Shown: piece after piece, positions 21,029 to 29,222 of the stretch
How the letters are laid out: each line of letters starts with the position of its first letter
How positions within the stretch are numbered: position 1 is the stretch's first letter
NCBI GenBank assembly: GCA_012521995.1
Contig: JAAYLH010000009.1
Span: forward strand, 54,947-118,946
Direction: 5' to 3'
DNA: 64,000 nt
From: Bacteroidales bacterium
GTDB lineage: Bacteria; Bacteroidota; Bacteroidia; Bacteroidales; UBA7960
Position numbers and translations under genes: made by a program
Notes under the pieces: model-generated
What the model was told of the DNA's origin: nothing
Database searches by the model: none
Seen by the model: only the letters and a program-made list of their open reading frames with translations

Positions 21029-21077
21029 AAGGCTCTTTATTAAAGGTTTATATTGTTCGTCGTTTCTCGATTTTCTT

Positions 21078-21085
21078 CAAATTTA
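21078..21085 (-). promoter_or_regulatory. DUF4197 gene promoter -7 box
   Basis: TAAATTTG on the minus strand, 50 bp before the ATG. Confidence 0.45.
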
Positions 21086-21489
21086 CCCATAATTCCCAAA
21101 ACTGTAATTTAATTTTTTCCCCCTGGCATCTTGGGTGCGCTTTTCATAAGGGTTTTGATTTGGCACAACAGTGCTTTATCAAATGGATACTCAAGCCCCG
21201 TCATTCATTATGGACCATCAAAGGATTATACCTGCATCGTTTTTTTCAATCCCCGATAAACCAAATCAATCATTTTGTCCCCATGCCTCTTCAGTTCTTT
21301 TTTGATGCGCTACTTCTGGTACTGGTTTGGTTTTTTTGAAGATGGTTCTAGTGTTAATTTCAAGCATCTAGATGCCTTTATGCTTCCATAAACAAAATGT
21401 AAACTTTTTTGTTATTCCTACTTGGCCAACAACTTACTCGTTGTCCTTTTGAATTAAATTAACTGAAAAACAGAAAATTAAAGAACGAC
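21086..21489. other. Intergenic region with no recognised gene
   Basis: About 400 bp of AT-rich sequence between divergent genes. I see no ORF, tRNA or strong hairpin, and no exact TAnnTTTG box upstream of the thioredoxin gene, although that gene must have a promoter here. Confidence 0.5.
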
Positions 21490-21954
21490 ATGTCGAAAAA
21501 ACAAGAAAGCAAAAAACAAAGCATGCGTCCCATGCTCGTTGCTTTTGGAATCATTGCACTGGCCCTTGGCGCCTATGCCATCTTCAGCAATACCCAAAAA
21601 GATGTGAATGAGGAAGTAGTTGTGGTAAACACCGAAGAAAGCCTGGTGACTGTATTGAACGAAGGAAACTTCAAGCAGATAACTGATCAGGGTGTGGTTT
21701 TGATCGATTTCTGGGCCACCTGGTGTCCTCCCTGCCGTATTCAAAATCCCATTGTGGAAGATGTTGCTGCTGAGATCGGCGACAAGGCCCGCATCGCCAA
21801 ACTTGATGTGGACCAAAATGGCCGTTTGGCTGCTTTGTATGAAGTGCGCAACATTCCAACTCTGATCATCTTTAAGGATGGCGAGCCTGCGCGCCGCTTT
21901 GTCGGGGTTACCCAGAAAGAAACCCTCCTTGAGGCCATCAACGAACTTCTTTAA
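21490..21954 (+). CDS. Membrane-anchored thioredoxin
   Basis: 154 aa. A positively charged N-terminus (MSKKQESKKQSMRP) is followed by one hydrophobic helix (LVAFGIIALALGAYAIF, about 16-32) without an obvious cleavage site, so the protein is likely anchored with its thioredoxin domain in the periplasm. The domain spans 50-154, with active site FWATWCPPCR and the cis-Pro loop RNIPTLIIF. It is a dithiol oxidoreductase. It is followed after 34 bp by a second, soluble thioredoxin on the same strand, and the pair ends at one strong terminator. Confidence 0.88.
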   Translation: MSKKQESKKQSMRPMLVAFGIIALALGAYAIFSNTQKDVNEEVVVVNTEESLVTVLNEGNFKQITDQGVVLIDFWATWCPPCRIQNPIVEDVAAEIGDKARIAKLDVDQNGRLAALYEVRNIPTLIIFKDGEPARRFVGVTQKETLLEAINELL

Positions 21955-21988
21955 TTACGCATCCCGAAACATTAATCAATTTTTTCAT

Positions 21989-22345
21989 ATGGAACATTTA
22001 ACTTTAGAATCATTCAAAACCAAAGTGTTTAACTTTGAAGAAAACAAAGAATGGAAATTTGAAGGCGAAAAGCCTTGTATCATTGATTTTTACGCCGACT
22101 GGTGCGCGCCCTGCCGTATGGTAGCACCCGTACTGGAAGAACTTTCGAAAGAATACGACGGTAAAGTGGATATCTACAAAATTGATACTGAAGCTGAGCA
22201 GGACCTGGCTGCCTTGTTTGGAATCCGGAGCATCCCTTCTATCTTGTTTGTGCCTATGAACGCACAGCCCCAGATGGCCCAAGGCGCCCTGCCCAAGAAT
22301 GCCCTCGAGCAAGCCATAAAGGAAGTACTCGCCGTTGAAAAATAG
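21989..22345 (+). CDS. Cytoplasmic thioredoxin
   Basis: 118 aa from the ATG at 21989; the track start at 21878 lies inside the previous gene and is rejected. Complete thioredoxin fold with FYADWCAPCRMVAP as active site and the cis-Pro loop RSIPSILFV. No signal or membrane segment, so it acts in the cytoplasm. The tail KNALEQAIKEVL is the usual last helix. Active-site dipeptide Ala-Pro differs from Pro-Pro in the upstream membrane-bound partner, which suggests different redox potential or partners. Probably co-transcribed with it. Confidence 0.9.
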   Translation: MEHLTLESFKTKVFNFEENKEWKFEGEKPCIIDFYADWCAPCRMVAPVLEELSKEYDGKVDIYKIDTEAEQDLAALFGIRSIPSILFVPMNAQPQMAQGALPKNALEQAIKEVLAVEK

Positions 22346-22360
22346 TTTTGGTTTGGTGGT

Positions 22361-22398
22361 AAGCCTGGTGCAGCTTCTGGCTGCCCCGGGCTTTTTTT
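22361..22398 (+). terminator. Terminator of the thioredoxin pair
   Basis: AAGCCTGGTGCAGC (22361-22374) pairs with GCTGCCCCGGGCTT (22380-22393) with one mismatch and one G-T pair, then a T run to 22398. Confidence 0.85.
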
Positions 22399-22412
22399 AA
22401 TGAGAATCTACG

Positions 22413-22673
22413 ATGGAACGACAATCCACAGAAAATAAAACGGACCTGCACAATAGGAAATTTCCCTTCCGGGTGTCCTCACGTCCCTATTTATGGATCA
22501 TCGCGGCCTTTACTGTAATTGGAGTGGCTGGCGGCTTGATTTATTACTTAAAGGTTGGCTGCAACACGGGTGGCTGTATGATCACCTCTAGCCCTTATAT
22601 GAGTATGATATGGGGCGGACTGGTTGGATATCTGATACCAGATTTTTTTGTAAAACAAGAAACCGGGTCTTAA
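22413..22673 (+). CDS. DUF6132 family small membrane protein
   Basis: 86 aa. The N-terminal 26 residues are polar. Then follow a hydrophobic helix (LWIIAAFTVIGVAGGLIYYL), the conserved cysteine segment KVGCNTGGCMITSSPYMS, and a second hydrophobic segment (MIWGGLVGYLIPDFF). This Cys-rich two-helix layout is that of DUF6132, a small Bacteroidota membrane family of unknown function, often near redox genes. Proximity to two thioredoxins is suggestive only, because a strong terminator separates them. Its own terminator overlaps the stop codon. Confidence 0.75.
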   Translation: MERQSTENKTDLHNRKFPFRVSSRPYLWIIAAFTVIGVAGGLIYYLKVGCNTGGCMITSSPYMSMIWGGLVGYLIPDFFVKQETGS

Positions 22674-22687
22674 TCCCGGTTTTTTTA
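22660..22687 (+). terminator. Terminator of the DUF6132 gene
   Basis: AACCGGG (22661-22667) and CCCGGTT (22675-22681) form a 7-bp stem followed by a T run. The stem spans the stop codon, and the T run overlaps the 3' end of the convergent permease gene. Confidence 0.75.
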
Positions 22688-23761
22688 TTTAGGCGCTATC
22701 TTATAGAGGTATATCCCGATCAGTCCGAAAACGAGGTTGGGAATCCATACCGAGGGCAGGGGGTGCAGGTTGCCCTTGGTGGCAAATGTAGTGGAAATCT
22801 GCATAAATAAAATAAAGGCAAAGCTGAAGGCCAACCCTGCTCCCAGGTGCAACCCGATACCACCCCTGGCCTTGCGGCTCGAAAGCGACACCCCGATCAA
22901 CGTCAGCACCAGCGTGGCAAAGGGGAAGGCCGTCCGTCTGTACATCTCCACTTCGTAAAACTTTACGTTCTCTGAGCCTTTCAGCCGTTCGTTGCGGATA
23001 TAATCCCTCAGTTCGGTGTAGTTCATAGTCTCCATCTCCTTCAGGTTCTGGATGAAGTCGCGCGGAGTGAAGGGTAACACGGTGTCGAGGCGATTGCCAA
23101 ACGAAAGCTCTTCCTGCATCCCGGTGATGGTGCGCACGTAATAATTCTCAATGCCCCAGCTCCCGTTGATGCTGTCCCAGCGAATGTTGTCGGCGCTCAT
23201 CTTGTACACCAGCTTCCCTTCTTCGATCTTCTCCAGCGAAAAACGCCAGCCAATGCCGCTGCGGTCATTGTACGACTCCATGAAAATAAAGGTCCCGGGC
23301 CTTACCTGCATGTGGATGTTACGCTCCCTGAAGGCTGGCGGGTTTTTTATGTACACAGCCTCAAAATCAAGGCGCTTCTTATTGGCAGGCGGAATGATGA
23401 TGTTGGCCAGGTAAAAGGTGAGTAGCCCCAGGAAAAGGGCCGAGATCAGGTAGGGAACCATCAGCCGCTTGAAACTCAGGCCTGAACTCAGCATGGCGAC
23501 AATTTCTGTGTTTGTGGCCAGGCGCGATGTGAAAAAAATTACCGCAATGAAGGTGAACAGGGGACTGAACAGGTTGATGAAATAAGGGATGAAGTTCAGG
23601 TAGTACGAAAAGATAATCTCCTTCAGCGGGGCTTGCTTCTCAATGAAATCGTCGATTTTTTCCGAAAAGTCAAAAACGATGACGATCACGATGATCAGGG
23701 CCATAGCAAAGAAGAAGGTCCCCAAAAATTTCTTGATGATATACCAGTCGAGTTTTTTCAC
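22685..23761 (-). CDS. LptF/LptG family permease
   Basis: 358 aa. Three N-terminal membrane helices (about 12-32, 55-80, 100-120), a periplasmic jellyroll-like region (about 130-265), and three C-terminal helices (around 280-355) match the YjgP/YjgQ family. LptF and LptG form the transmembrane part of the ABC transporter that extracts lipopolysaccharide for export to the outer membrane. The N-terminal YIIKKFLGTFFFAMALI and TNTEIVAMLSSGLSFKRLM (coupling-helix region contacting LptB) are typical. F and G cannot be separated here. The start codon is GTG. Confidence 0.88.
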   Translation of the reverse strand: MKKLDWYIIKKFLGTFFFAMALIIVIVIVFDFSEKIDDFIEKQAPLKEIIFSYYLNFIPYFINLFSPLFTFIAVIFFTSRLATNTEIVAMLSSGLSFKRLMVPYLISALFLGLLTFYLANIIIPPANKKRLDFEAVYIKNPPAFRERNIHMQVRPGTFIFMESYNDRSGIGWRFSLEKIEEGKLVYKMSADNIRWDSINGSWGIENYYVRTITGMQEELSFGNRLDTVLPFTPRDFIQNLKEMETMNYTELRDYIRNERLKGSENVKFYEVEMYRRTAFPFATLVLTLIGVSLSSRKARGGIGLHLGAGLAFSFAFILFMQISTTFATKGNLHPLPSVWIPNLVFGLIGIYLYKIAPK

Positions 23762-23814
23762 CGGGCTGATGCCTGTATGGTAATGTGATTATTTGCTTCT
23801 TATTCTCAACGGCT

Positions 23815-23822
23815 CAAAGTTA
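23815..23822 (-). promoter_or_regulatory. Permease gene promoter -7 box
   Basis: TAACTTTG on the minus strand, 54 bp before the GTG start and just after the tgt stop codon. The permease may therefore be transcribed both from here and by read-through from tgt. Confidence 0.45.
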
Positions 23823-23830
23823 CGCTTATT

Positions 23831-24961
23831 TTACAATCGTTGGCTGAGGCGTTTAACCGCGCTCGTCTTCCAGGAGCTGAAATCGCCTTCTGAGATATGC
23901 TGCCCTGCCTGTTTTACAAGCTCGAGGTAAAAGCTCAGGTTGTGCATAGTGGCAATCATGGGCCCCAGCATTTCATTGCCTACGAAAAGGTGCCTCAGGT
24001 AGGCCTTGCTGTAATGATGGTCAACATAAGCTGTGCCATTGGGGTCGATGGGGCTGTAGTCGTCCTTCCATTTTTGGTTGCGGATGTTGATGATGCCTTC
24101 GCTGGTGAACAGCGTGCCGTTGCGGCCGTTACGGGTGGGCATCACACAGTCGAACATATCCACCCCCAGGGCAATACTCTCGAGGATATTCACGGGGGTG
24201 CCCACCCCCATCAGGTATCGGGGCTTGTTCTGGGGCAAAATAGCACAGACCAGTTCGGTCATCTCATACATTACTTCTGCGGGCTCACCCACCGACAACC
24301 CGCCGATGGCATTGCCTTCGCGCCCGCAGTCGGCTACAAAACGCGCCGACTCTGTCCGCAGGTCCTTAAAGGTGCTGCCCTGCACAATGGGGAAGAGTGC
24401 CTGACGGGGGCCGTAATGTCCCTGGCCCGCATCGAAGTGATCGATGCAGCGCTTCAGCCAGGCTTGGGTGATGTTCAAAGATTTTTTGGCATAGTCGTAA
24501 TCGCATGGGTAGGGCGTACATTCGTCAAAAGCCATAATAATGTCAGCCCCGATTACGCGCTGAATGTCCATCACCCGCTCGGGTGTGAACAAATGGCGCG
24601 AGCCATCGATGTGCGATTGAAACGTCACCCCTTCTTCGGTGAGCTTGCGGCGATGGGTCAGCGAATATACCTGATAACCTCCGCTGTCGGTCAGGATGGG
24701 CTTGTCCCAGTGCATGAAGCGGTGCAGCCCTCCTGCATTTGACAATACTTCCAGCCCCGGCCTAAGGTATAAATGGTAGGTATTGCCCAGGATGATCTGT
24801 GCCTTCACTTCCTCCTCCAGATCGCGGTGATGCATGGCCTTCACCGTGCCCGCCGTGCCCACAGGCATAAAAATGGGGGTTTCTATGCGGCCGTGATCCG
24901 TGAGGATAGATCCCCTGCGGGCACTGCTCTCTTTGTCACGCGCACTAATGATAAACTCCAT
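23831..24961 (-). CDS. tgt: tRNA-guanine transglycosylase
   Basis: 376 aa TIM-barrel enzyme that exchanges guanine-34 for a queuosine precursor in tRNAs with GUN anticodons. Motifs: NTYHLYLRPGLEV, catalytic acid region LTDSGGYQVYSL, AFDECTPYPCDY, GGLSVGEP, and the nucleophile segment MFDCVMPTRNGRNGTLFT. Family members normally carry a Zn site CxCxxC about 10 residues before YSRAYLRHL. Here the equivalent reads DPNGTAYVDHHYSKAYLRHL, so all three cysteines are absent. I believe this is a lineage trait in Bacteroidota rather than decay, since everything else is intact. It may be co-transcribed with the permease gene. Confidence 0.93.
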   Translation of the reverse strand: MEFIISARDKESSARRGSILTDHGRIETPIFMPVGTAGTVKAMHHRDLEEEVKAQIILGNTYHLYLRPGLEVLSNAGGLHRFMHWDKPILTDSGGYQVYSLTHRRKLTEEGVTFQSHIDGSRHLFTPERVMDIQRVIGADIIMAFDECTPYPCDYDYAKKSLNITQAWLKRCIDHFDAGQGHYGPRQALFPIVQGSTFKDLRTESARFVADCGREGNAIGGLSVGEPAEVMYEMTELVCAILPQNKPRYLMGVGTPVNILESIALGVDMFDCVMPTRNGRNGTLFTSEGIINIRNQKWKDDYSPIDPNGTAYVDHHYSKAYLRHLFVGNEMLGPMIATMHNLSFYLELVKQAGQHISEGDFSSWKTSAVKRLSQRL

Positions 24962-24983
24962 ACGCCTTTTCTGAAATTTTCCG

Positions 24984-25021
24984 CAAAGATAGAAACTATT
25001 CCACAGGATTGGGTAATTTTG
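24984..25021. promoter_or_regulatory. Divergent promoters for tgt and the glycosyltransferase operon
   Basis: TATCTTTG on the minus strand (24984-24991) faces tgt, and TAATTTTG on the plus strand (25014-25021) faces the ATG at 25049. Both are exact -7 matches within an 87-bp gap. Confidence 0.6.
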
Positions 25022-25048
25022 CAGCTTTCCAAAACCCCGCTTATATCT

Positions 25049-26191
25049 ATGGAGTGGCTCAGGGAGGTCCCGCTTACGTATGATTGGATTCTGCTTTATG
25101 CCTTTGGCCTCACAGCCCTCGTCCAGCTGTTCTACTACTGGTTTTTCTTTAGCCGCTTGGCTTTCAAAAAACCACGCAAGCCCTATGACTCCACTCCGCC
25201 CGTCACCGTCATTATCTGCGCCAAAAACGAATACCTCAATCTGGAGGAAAACCTGCCCGCCTTCCTCGAGCAGGATTATCCTGACTACGAGGTGCTGGTG
25301 ATCAACGATGGCTCAGACGACGATACCGAGCTGTTGCTGCACGAATACAAGGGCCGCTTCCCGCGCCTGAGGGTGGTGCAGTTGCAGAAAAACGTCAATT
25401 TCTTTTCGGGCAAGAAGTTCCCCCTGGCCATTGGCATCAAGGAAGCCAGGCATAATATGCTGTTGCTTACCGATGCCGACTGCCGCCCTGACAGCCCCCA
25501 TTGGATTGCCTCCATGGTGTCGGGCTTCGACCCCGCCACGGAAATCGTGCTGGGCTACGGGCCTTACCGCAAAAGCAAGGGACTGCTCAATCAGCTGATT
25601 CGCTACGACAGTTTTTTCATTGCCCTTCAATACCTTTCCTATGCCCTGGCAGGACAGGCCTATATGGGCGTGGGACGCAACCTGGCTTACCGGCGCGAAG
25701 TGTTTTACAGGGTGAAGGGCTTCACCTCCCACTATAAGGTCGCATCGGGCGATGATGACCTGTTTGTCAACCAAGCCGCCACCCCTCGTAATGTCCGCAT
25801 CGAAGTCCGCCCCGAAGCACATACCCTCTCCCTTCCAAAGGAGACCCTAGGAAAATGGTTTCACCAGAAACGCCGCCATATGACCACGGGGAAATACTAC
25901 AGGCCAAAATTCAAATTCCTGCTGGGGCTCTTCAGCCTTTCACAGGCTTTGTTTTATCTCCTTTTTATCATTATCCTTGCCTGCTGCTTTTTTTCAACAA
26001 TTGCCCTGATTGCCGCGGCAATCTTCGCCCTTCGTATGATAAGTATGTTAATAATTTTTTTCAGGGCAGGAAAAAAGTTAAATCAAAGCCGATTATCTTT
26101 ATATTCGCCGCTGTTTGATATTATGATGCTGGCGCTGAACCTGATTTTTTCTTTTTCAGCCTTGTTTTACTACAATAACCGATGGAAGTGA
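25049..26191 (+). CDS. Membrane glycosyltransferase, family 2
   Basis: 380 aa from the ATG at 25049; the track start at 24773 runs through tgt on the other strand and is rejected. An N-terminal helix (about 12-34) is followed by a GT-A domain: VTVIICAKNEYLNLEENLP, VLVINDGSDDDTE, the metal-binding LLTDADCRPD, GVGRNLAYRR, and the acceptor/base motif ASGDDDLFVNQAA. KWFHQKRRHMTTG precedes two C-terminal membrane segments. This is a processive-type or lipid-linked GT2 acting at the inner membrane. Substrate unknown. The last 10 bases overlap the sigma factor gene, so translation is probably coupled. Confidence 0.85.
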   Translation: MEWLREVPLTYDWILLYAFGLTALVQLFYYWFFFSRLAFKKPRKPYDSTPPVTVIICAKNEYLNLEENLPAFLEQDYPDYEVLVINDGSDDDTELLLHEYKGRFPRLRVVQLQKNVNFFSGKKFPLAIGIKEARHNMLLLTDADCRPDSPHWIASMVSGFDPATEIVLGYGPYRKSKGLLNQLIRYDSFFIALQYLSYALAGQAYMGVGRNLAYRREVFYRVKGFTSHYKVASGDDDLFVNQAATPRNVRIEVRPEAHTLSLPKETLGKWFHQKRRHMTTGKYYRPKFKFLLGLFSLSQALFYLLFIIILACCFFSTIALIAAAIFALRMISMLIIFFRAGKKLNQSRLSLYSPLFDIMMLALNLIFSFSALFYYNNRWK

Positions 26192-26787
26192 AGACCAAGC
26201 TTACCGAAAAAGGACAGAAAGACTACCTGCTGGTGAGGGAGGCTGTGGACAAAGGCGACCAACGGGCCTATTCCGAGTTGATGGATCGTTACAAGGACAC
26301 CATTTATTTCATGCTGCTCAAAATGGCCGGTAATACCGAGGACGCTGAAGACCTCACCGTCGAAGCTTTCGGAAAGGCTTTCAAAAACCTCGAACAATAC
26401 ACCCCCGATTACGCCTTCAGCACCTGGCTTTTTAAGATCGCTTCAAACAACTGTATCGACTTCCTGCGCAAGAAGAAAAAAAACGTGCTCAATTACGAGG
26501 CCAACGAAGAACTCAACGAGTCGTATAAGGCCAGCAACCTGCCGTCTGACACCGGCGATCCTGAAGAGAAACTGTTGCGCAGCCAGAAGGTGAAGATGAT
26601 GCGGGAGGTGGTCGACGGTCTCAAGCCCCGCTACCGGCAGCTTATCGAACTGCGCTACTTCCAGGAACTGAGCTACGAGGAAATCTGCGAAGAGCTGAAC
26701 CTCCCCCTGGGCACCGTCAAGGCTCAGCTCTTTCGCGCACGCGAGTTCCTCTACAATATCCTCAAGAACTCGAGGGATAACTTCTGA
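26182..26787 (+). CDS. ECF-family RNA polymerase sigma factor
   Basis: 201 aa. Region 2 lies at about 25-95 (AYSELMDRYKDTIYFML, NTEDAEDLTVEAFGKAFKNL, FSTWLFKIASNNCIDFLRKKK). After a linker, region 4 spans about 135-195 (LKPRYRQLIELRYFQELSYEEICEELNLPLGTVKAQLFRARE). There is no region 1 or 3, as expected for group 4 sigma factors. Most ECF factors are held by an anti-sigma encoded next door, but no such gene follows (a 600-bp gap) and the upstream partner is a glycosyltransferase overlapping by 10 bp. Control may thus be transcriptional or by an unlinked factor. Confidence 0.9.
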   Translation: MEVKTKLTEKGQKDYLLVREAVDKGDQRAYSELMDRYKDTIYFMLLKMAGNTEDAEDLTVEAFGKAFKNLEQYTPDYAFSTWLFKIASNNCIDFLRKKKKNVLNYEANEELNESYKASNLPSDTGDPEEKLLRSQKVKMMREVVDGLKPRYRQLIELRYFQELSYEEICEELNLPLGTVKAQLFRAREFLYNILKNSRDNF

Positions 26788-27344
26788 AACCCCGTTTTTT
26801 TTCTGAAGCATCCCTGTCGTGGATGTTTACCCGATTATTACAGGGGTGTTTTGGCCCCCCTCCTTAATGGTATCCCCATCGTTCTTGGGCTGTTCTTACA
26901 CCTTTTAAAGGGGGAGTTAAAACAGCCTAGGAAAGGACTTGGTACGGACTTGGTACGGACTTGGTAGGGAGAAAACCTCCCTTTAGGGTATTGTTAAAGT
27001 CATTCCCCAACCCTATGTCGTAATTGCCTGTCAGACGTAAAAAGACCCAGAAAAGGAGTTTGGCAGGCTATTGATTCAACGAAAATAAATAATTAAGAAG
27101 AACAGGGAACATATTTAATGAATGTAAATACAATAAATGGTTTTTGTTGTTGATAATGAATGATTAGGTTTTGGGGGTTGAAGGGCTGGGTCAGCTATGG
27201 GCAGGGGACTTGAAGGGTATTGAAGGAAATTTGTTAGTTGGGTAGATAACTACGAAGGCCGCTGAAGTCTCAAAATACCATTGATGATGCAGTGATCAGG
27301 AGCCGACATTTTTTGCCTTATGGTTTTTGAATTCAGAAAAAGTT
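26788..27344. other. Long intergenic region
   Basis: About 560 bp with no supported ORF. It contains an 11-bp tandem repeat (26935-26967) and a small hairpin GGGAG...CTCCC directly after it. The rest is AT-rich and unassigned. Confidence 0.5.
26935..26967. repeat. 11-bp tandem repeat, three copies
   Basis: GGACTTGGTAC, GGACTTGGTAC and GGACTTGGTAG follow one another without spacers. The unit length equals that of the array at 54686-54795. Confidence 0.85.
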
Positions 27345-27352
27345 TAGTTTTG
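27345..27352 (+). promoter_or_regulatory. Promoter -7 box of the E2-like gene
   Basis: TAGTTTTG, an exact TAnnTTTG match 35 bp before the ATG at 27387. Confidence 0.5.
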
Positions 27353-27386
27353 AGGGTTTGTTTGTTAGCCATGAAAGCCCTTGAAA

Positions 27387-28172
27387 ATGAATAATTTCAC
27401 CACAAAAATATTTCCAAAATCAAGGATTGCCACCCAGGATATTTGTGCCATGGGGCTGAGGAAACACCACGTGGTGGTTATGATTGAACTGGATGTTACA
27501 GCCGCCCGGGCCAAATTAAAGGAACATAAAAAGTGCAGGGAAAGGATCTCATTTTTTGGCTGGCTGATCAAGGCCATCAGTGTCAGTATTAAGGATCACA
27601 GGCCGGTTGCAGCCTTCTTGAAAGGAAAACGCAAATTGTTCATATTCAATGATATAAACCTATCTGTTGCCATTGAAAAAGAAATCGCCGGGAACAGAGT
27701 GCCCATTCCGCTGGTCATTGAAAATGCCGGTGAAAAAACAATTGAGGCCATCACTGCAGAAATAAGCCAGGCCAAGGAGCAGGTACTGACCGACCAGGAT
27801 ATTGTGCTGCAAAACAAATCAAACAGGTGGGAGCAAATTTATTATGTGTTGCCGGGCTTTGCCAGGCGCTGGTTTTGGCATTATTTAACCAGTCACCCAA
27901 GGATAGCATATAAAAAAATGGGGAATGTGGCCATCACTTCGGTAGGGGGGCTGGGTGGCGCAAATGCATGGTTTACACCCATATCGGTTCACCCGGTTTG
28001 TTTTGGGATAGGCGATGTTGTGAAAAAACCAGTGGTCATCAACGACAGCATTGAAATCAGGGAAATATTGAACATGACCATTCTGCTCGATCATGATGTG
28101 GCGGACGGCATGGAAATGGCCAGATTCATCAAGCGGTTGAAAAATAATATTGAGCAAGGAGTTGATTTGTGA
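27387..28172 (+). CDS. Stand-alone 2-oxoacid dehydrogenase E2-type acyltransferase domain
   Basis: 261 aa from the ATG at 27387 (the track start is a TTG two codons earlier). The protein is only the catalytic CAT-like domain of E2 enzymes: no lipoyl domain and no E1/E3-binding domain. The active-site motif near the C-terminus is LLDHDVADGMEMARFI, keeping the His and the DG of the HxxxDG motif. The region NVAITSVGGLGG corresponds to the conserved GTFTISNLG-type strand. No E1 or E3 genes are nearby. It could act on a soluble acyl-CoA in the manner of chloramphenicol acetyltransferases; that is inference. Confidence 0.75.
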   Translation: MNNFTTKIFPKSRIATQDICAMGLRKHHVVVMIELDVTAARAKLKEHKKCRERISFFGWLIKAISVSIKDHRPVAAFLKGKRKLFIFNDINLSVAIEKEIAGNRVPIPLVIENAGEKTIEAITAEISQAKEQVLTDQDIVLQNKSNRWEQIYYVLPGFARRWFWHYLTSHPRIAYKKMGNVAITSVGGLGGANAWFTPISVHPVCFGIGDVVKKPVVINDSIEIREILNMTILLDHDVADGMEMARFIKRLKNNIEQGVDL

Positions 28173-28380
28173 CCTTACCTGGTCAGAGGCTGATCTTTCC
28201 CTGATCAAGATACCAAAAGTTTGGCCCCACTATTCTTCGGTTCGTTTTTAGATTTTTTATTCCCTGAGGGGGTTATTTATGAAATCTGTTTGGAAATATT
28301 TATTTTTACGGACACATGTGGTTTATTTACAATGATCGATTGTTTTTTGATCTATCAATGGCCAGGCAGGGCGGAAAAAT

Positions 28381-29088
28381 ATGCTTAAAAAAGAATTTTC
28401 TTTTAAAATACCCCCAAAGAAATTTCAGCCCAAAGGGCTGACCATTCTTTATGAGGACCAGCATATCCTTATCGTGGATAAGATACAGGGGTTGCTGACG
28501 ATGGGGACAGATAGGGAAAAGGAAAAAACTGCTTATTTCCTTTTGAATTCGTATGTAAAAAAAGGGAATGAGCGATCGAGAAACCGGGTGTTCATAGTCC
28601 ATCGCCTGGACAGGGACACTTCGGGGCTTTTGGTTTTTGCCAAAAATGAATACGCAAAACGGTTTCTGCAGGATCACTGGCAGGGGTTTAGCAAAAAATA
28701 TTATGCAGTGGTACACGGGAAGTTTCGGGAGAAAGAAGGTGAGATTTCCTCTTTCCTGTTTGAAAGCAAGGCTTATAAAGTGCATTCTGTAAATGATCCC
28801 GAATCAGGGAAATTTGCCAAAACAGGCTTTAAGGTCCTGAAAGAATCGGAAAAATATAGCCTGCTGGAGATCAGTTTGTTTACGGGAAGAAAAAACCAGA
28901 TCCGCGTGCATTTATCTGATGAGGGACATCCGGTTGCCGGCGATAAAGTTTACGGCAATCCTGATAAAGAAATGAAAAGGTTAGCCCTTCACGCTTACTC
29001 GCTAACCATTTCCCATCCGTTTTCAAAAAAGGAAATGCGCTTTGAAACAAAGATTCCCGAGTATTTTAAGGAACTGGTAAAGAGTTAG
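28381..29088 (+). CDS. RluA-family pseudouridine synthase
   Basis: 235 aa. Catalytic motif VHRLDRDTSGLLVFAKN with the essential Asp, preceded by the conserved ILYEDQHILIVDKIQGLLT and followed by YYAVVHGK and GRKNQIRVHLSDEGHPVAGDKVYG. These define the RluA/C/D class, which isomerises uridine in rRNA or tRNA. There is no N-terminal S4 domain and the protein is short, closest in layout to single-domain RluA or TruC. The RNA target is not predictable. It is a single gene flanked by gaps of 134 to 208 bp. Confidence 0.9.
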   Translation: MLKKEFSFKIPPKKFQPKGLTILYEDQHILIVDKIQGLLTMGTDREKEKTAYFLLNSYVKKGNERSRNRVFIVHRLDRDTSGLLVFAKNEYAKRFLQDHWQGFSKKYYAVVHGKFREKEGEISSFLFESKAYKVHSVNDPESGKFAKTGFKVLKESEKYSLLEISLFTGRKNQIRVHLSDEGHPVAGDKVYGNPDKEMKRLALHAYSLTISHPFSKKEMRFETKIPEYFKELVKS

Positions 29089-29222
29089 TTGGCTTCCATG
29101 GTCGCTCTCAAATGCAAGTTCGGAAAATTGAAATTTCACTTGCCATTCGCCAAATGATAAACGACAGGCAAAGCCCTGAGGGAACCTGGAAATGAATATT
29201 TTATCAATTTTAGCATTTCAAT

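Noticed and set aside
24773-25048. 92-residue N-terminal extension of the GT2 gene in the track
   Set aside because: It is antisense to tgt, and the -7 box at 25014 and ATG at 25049 fit the family N-terminus.
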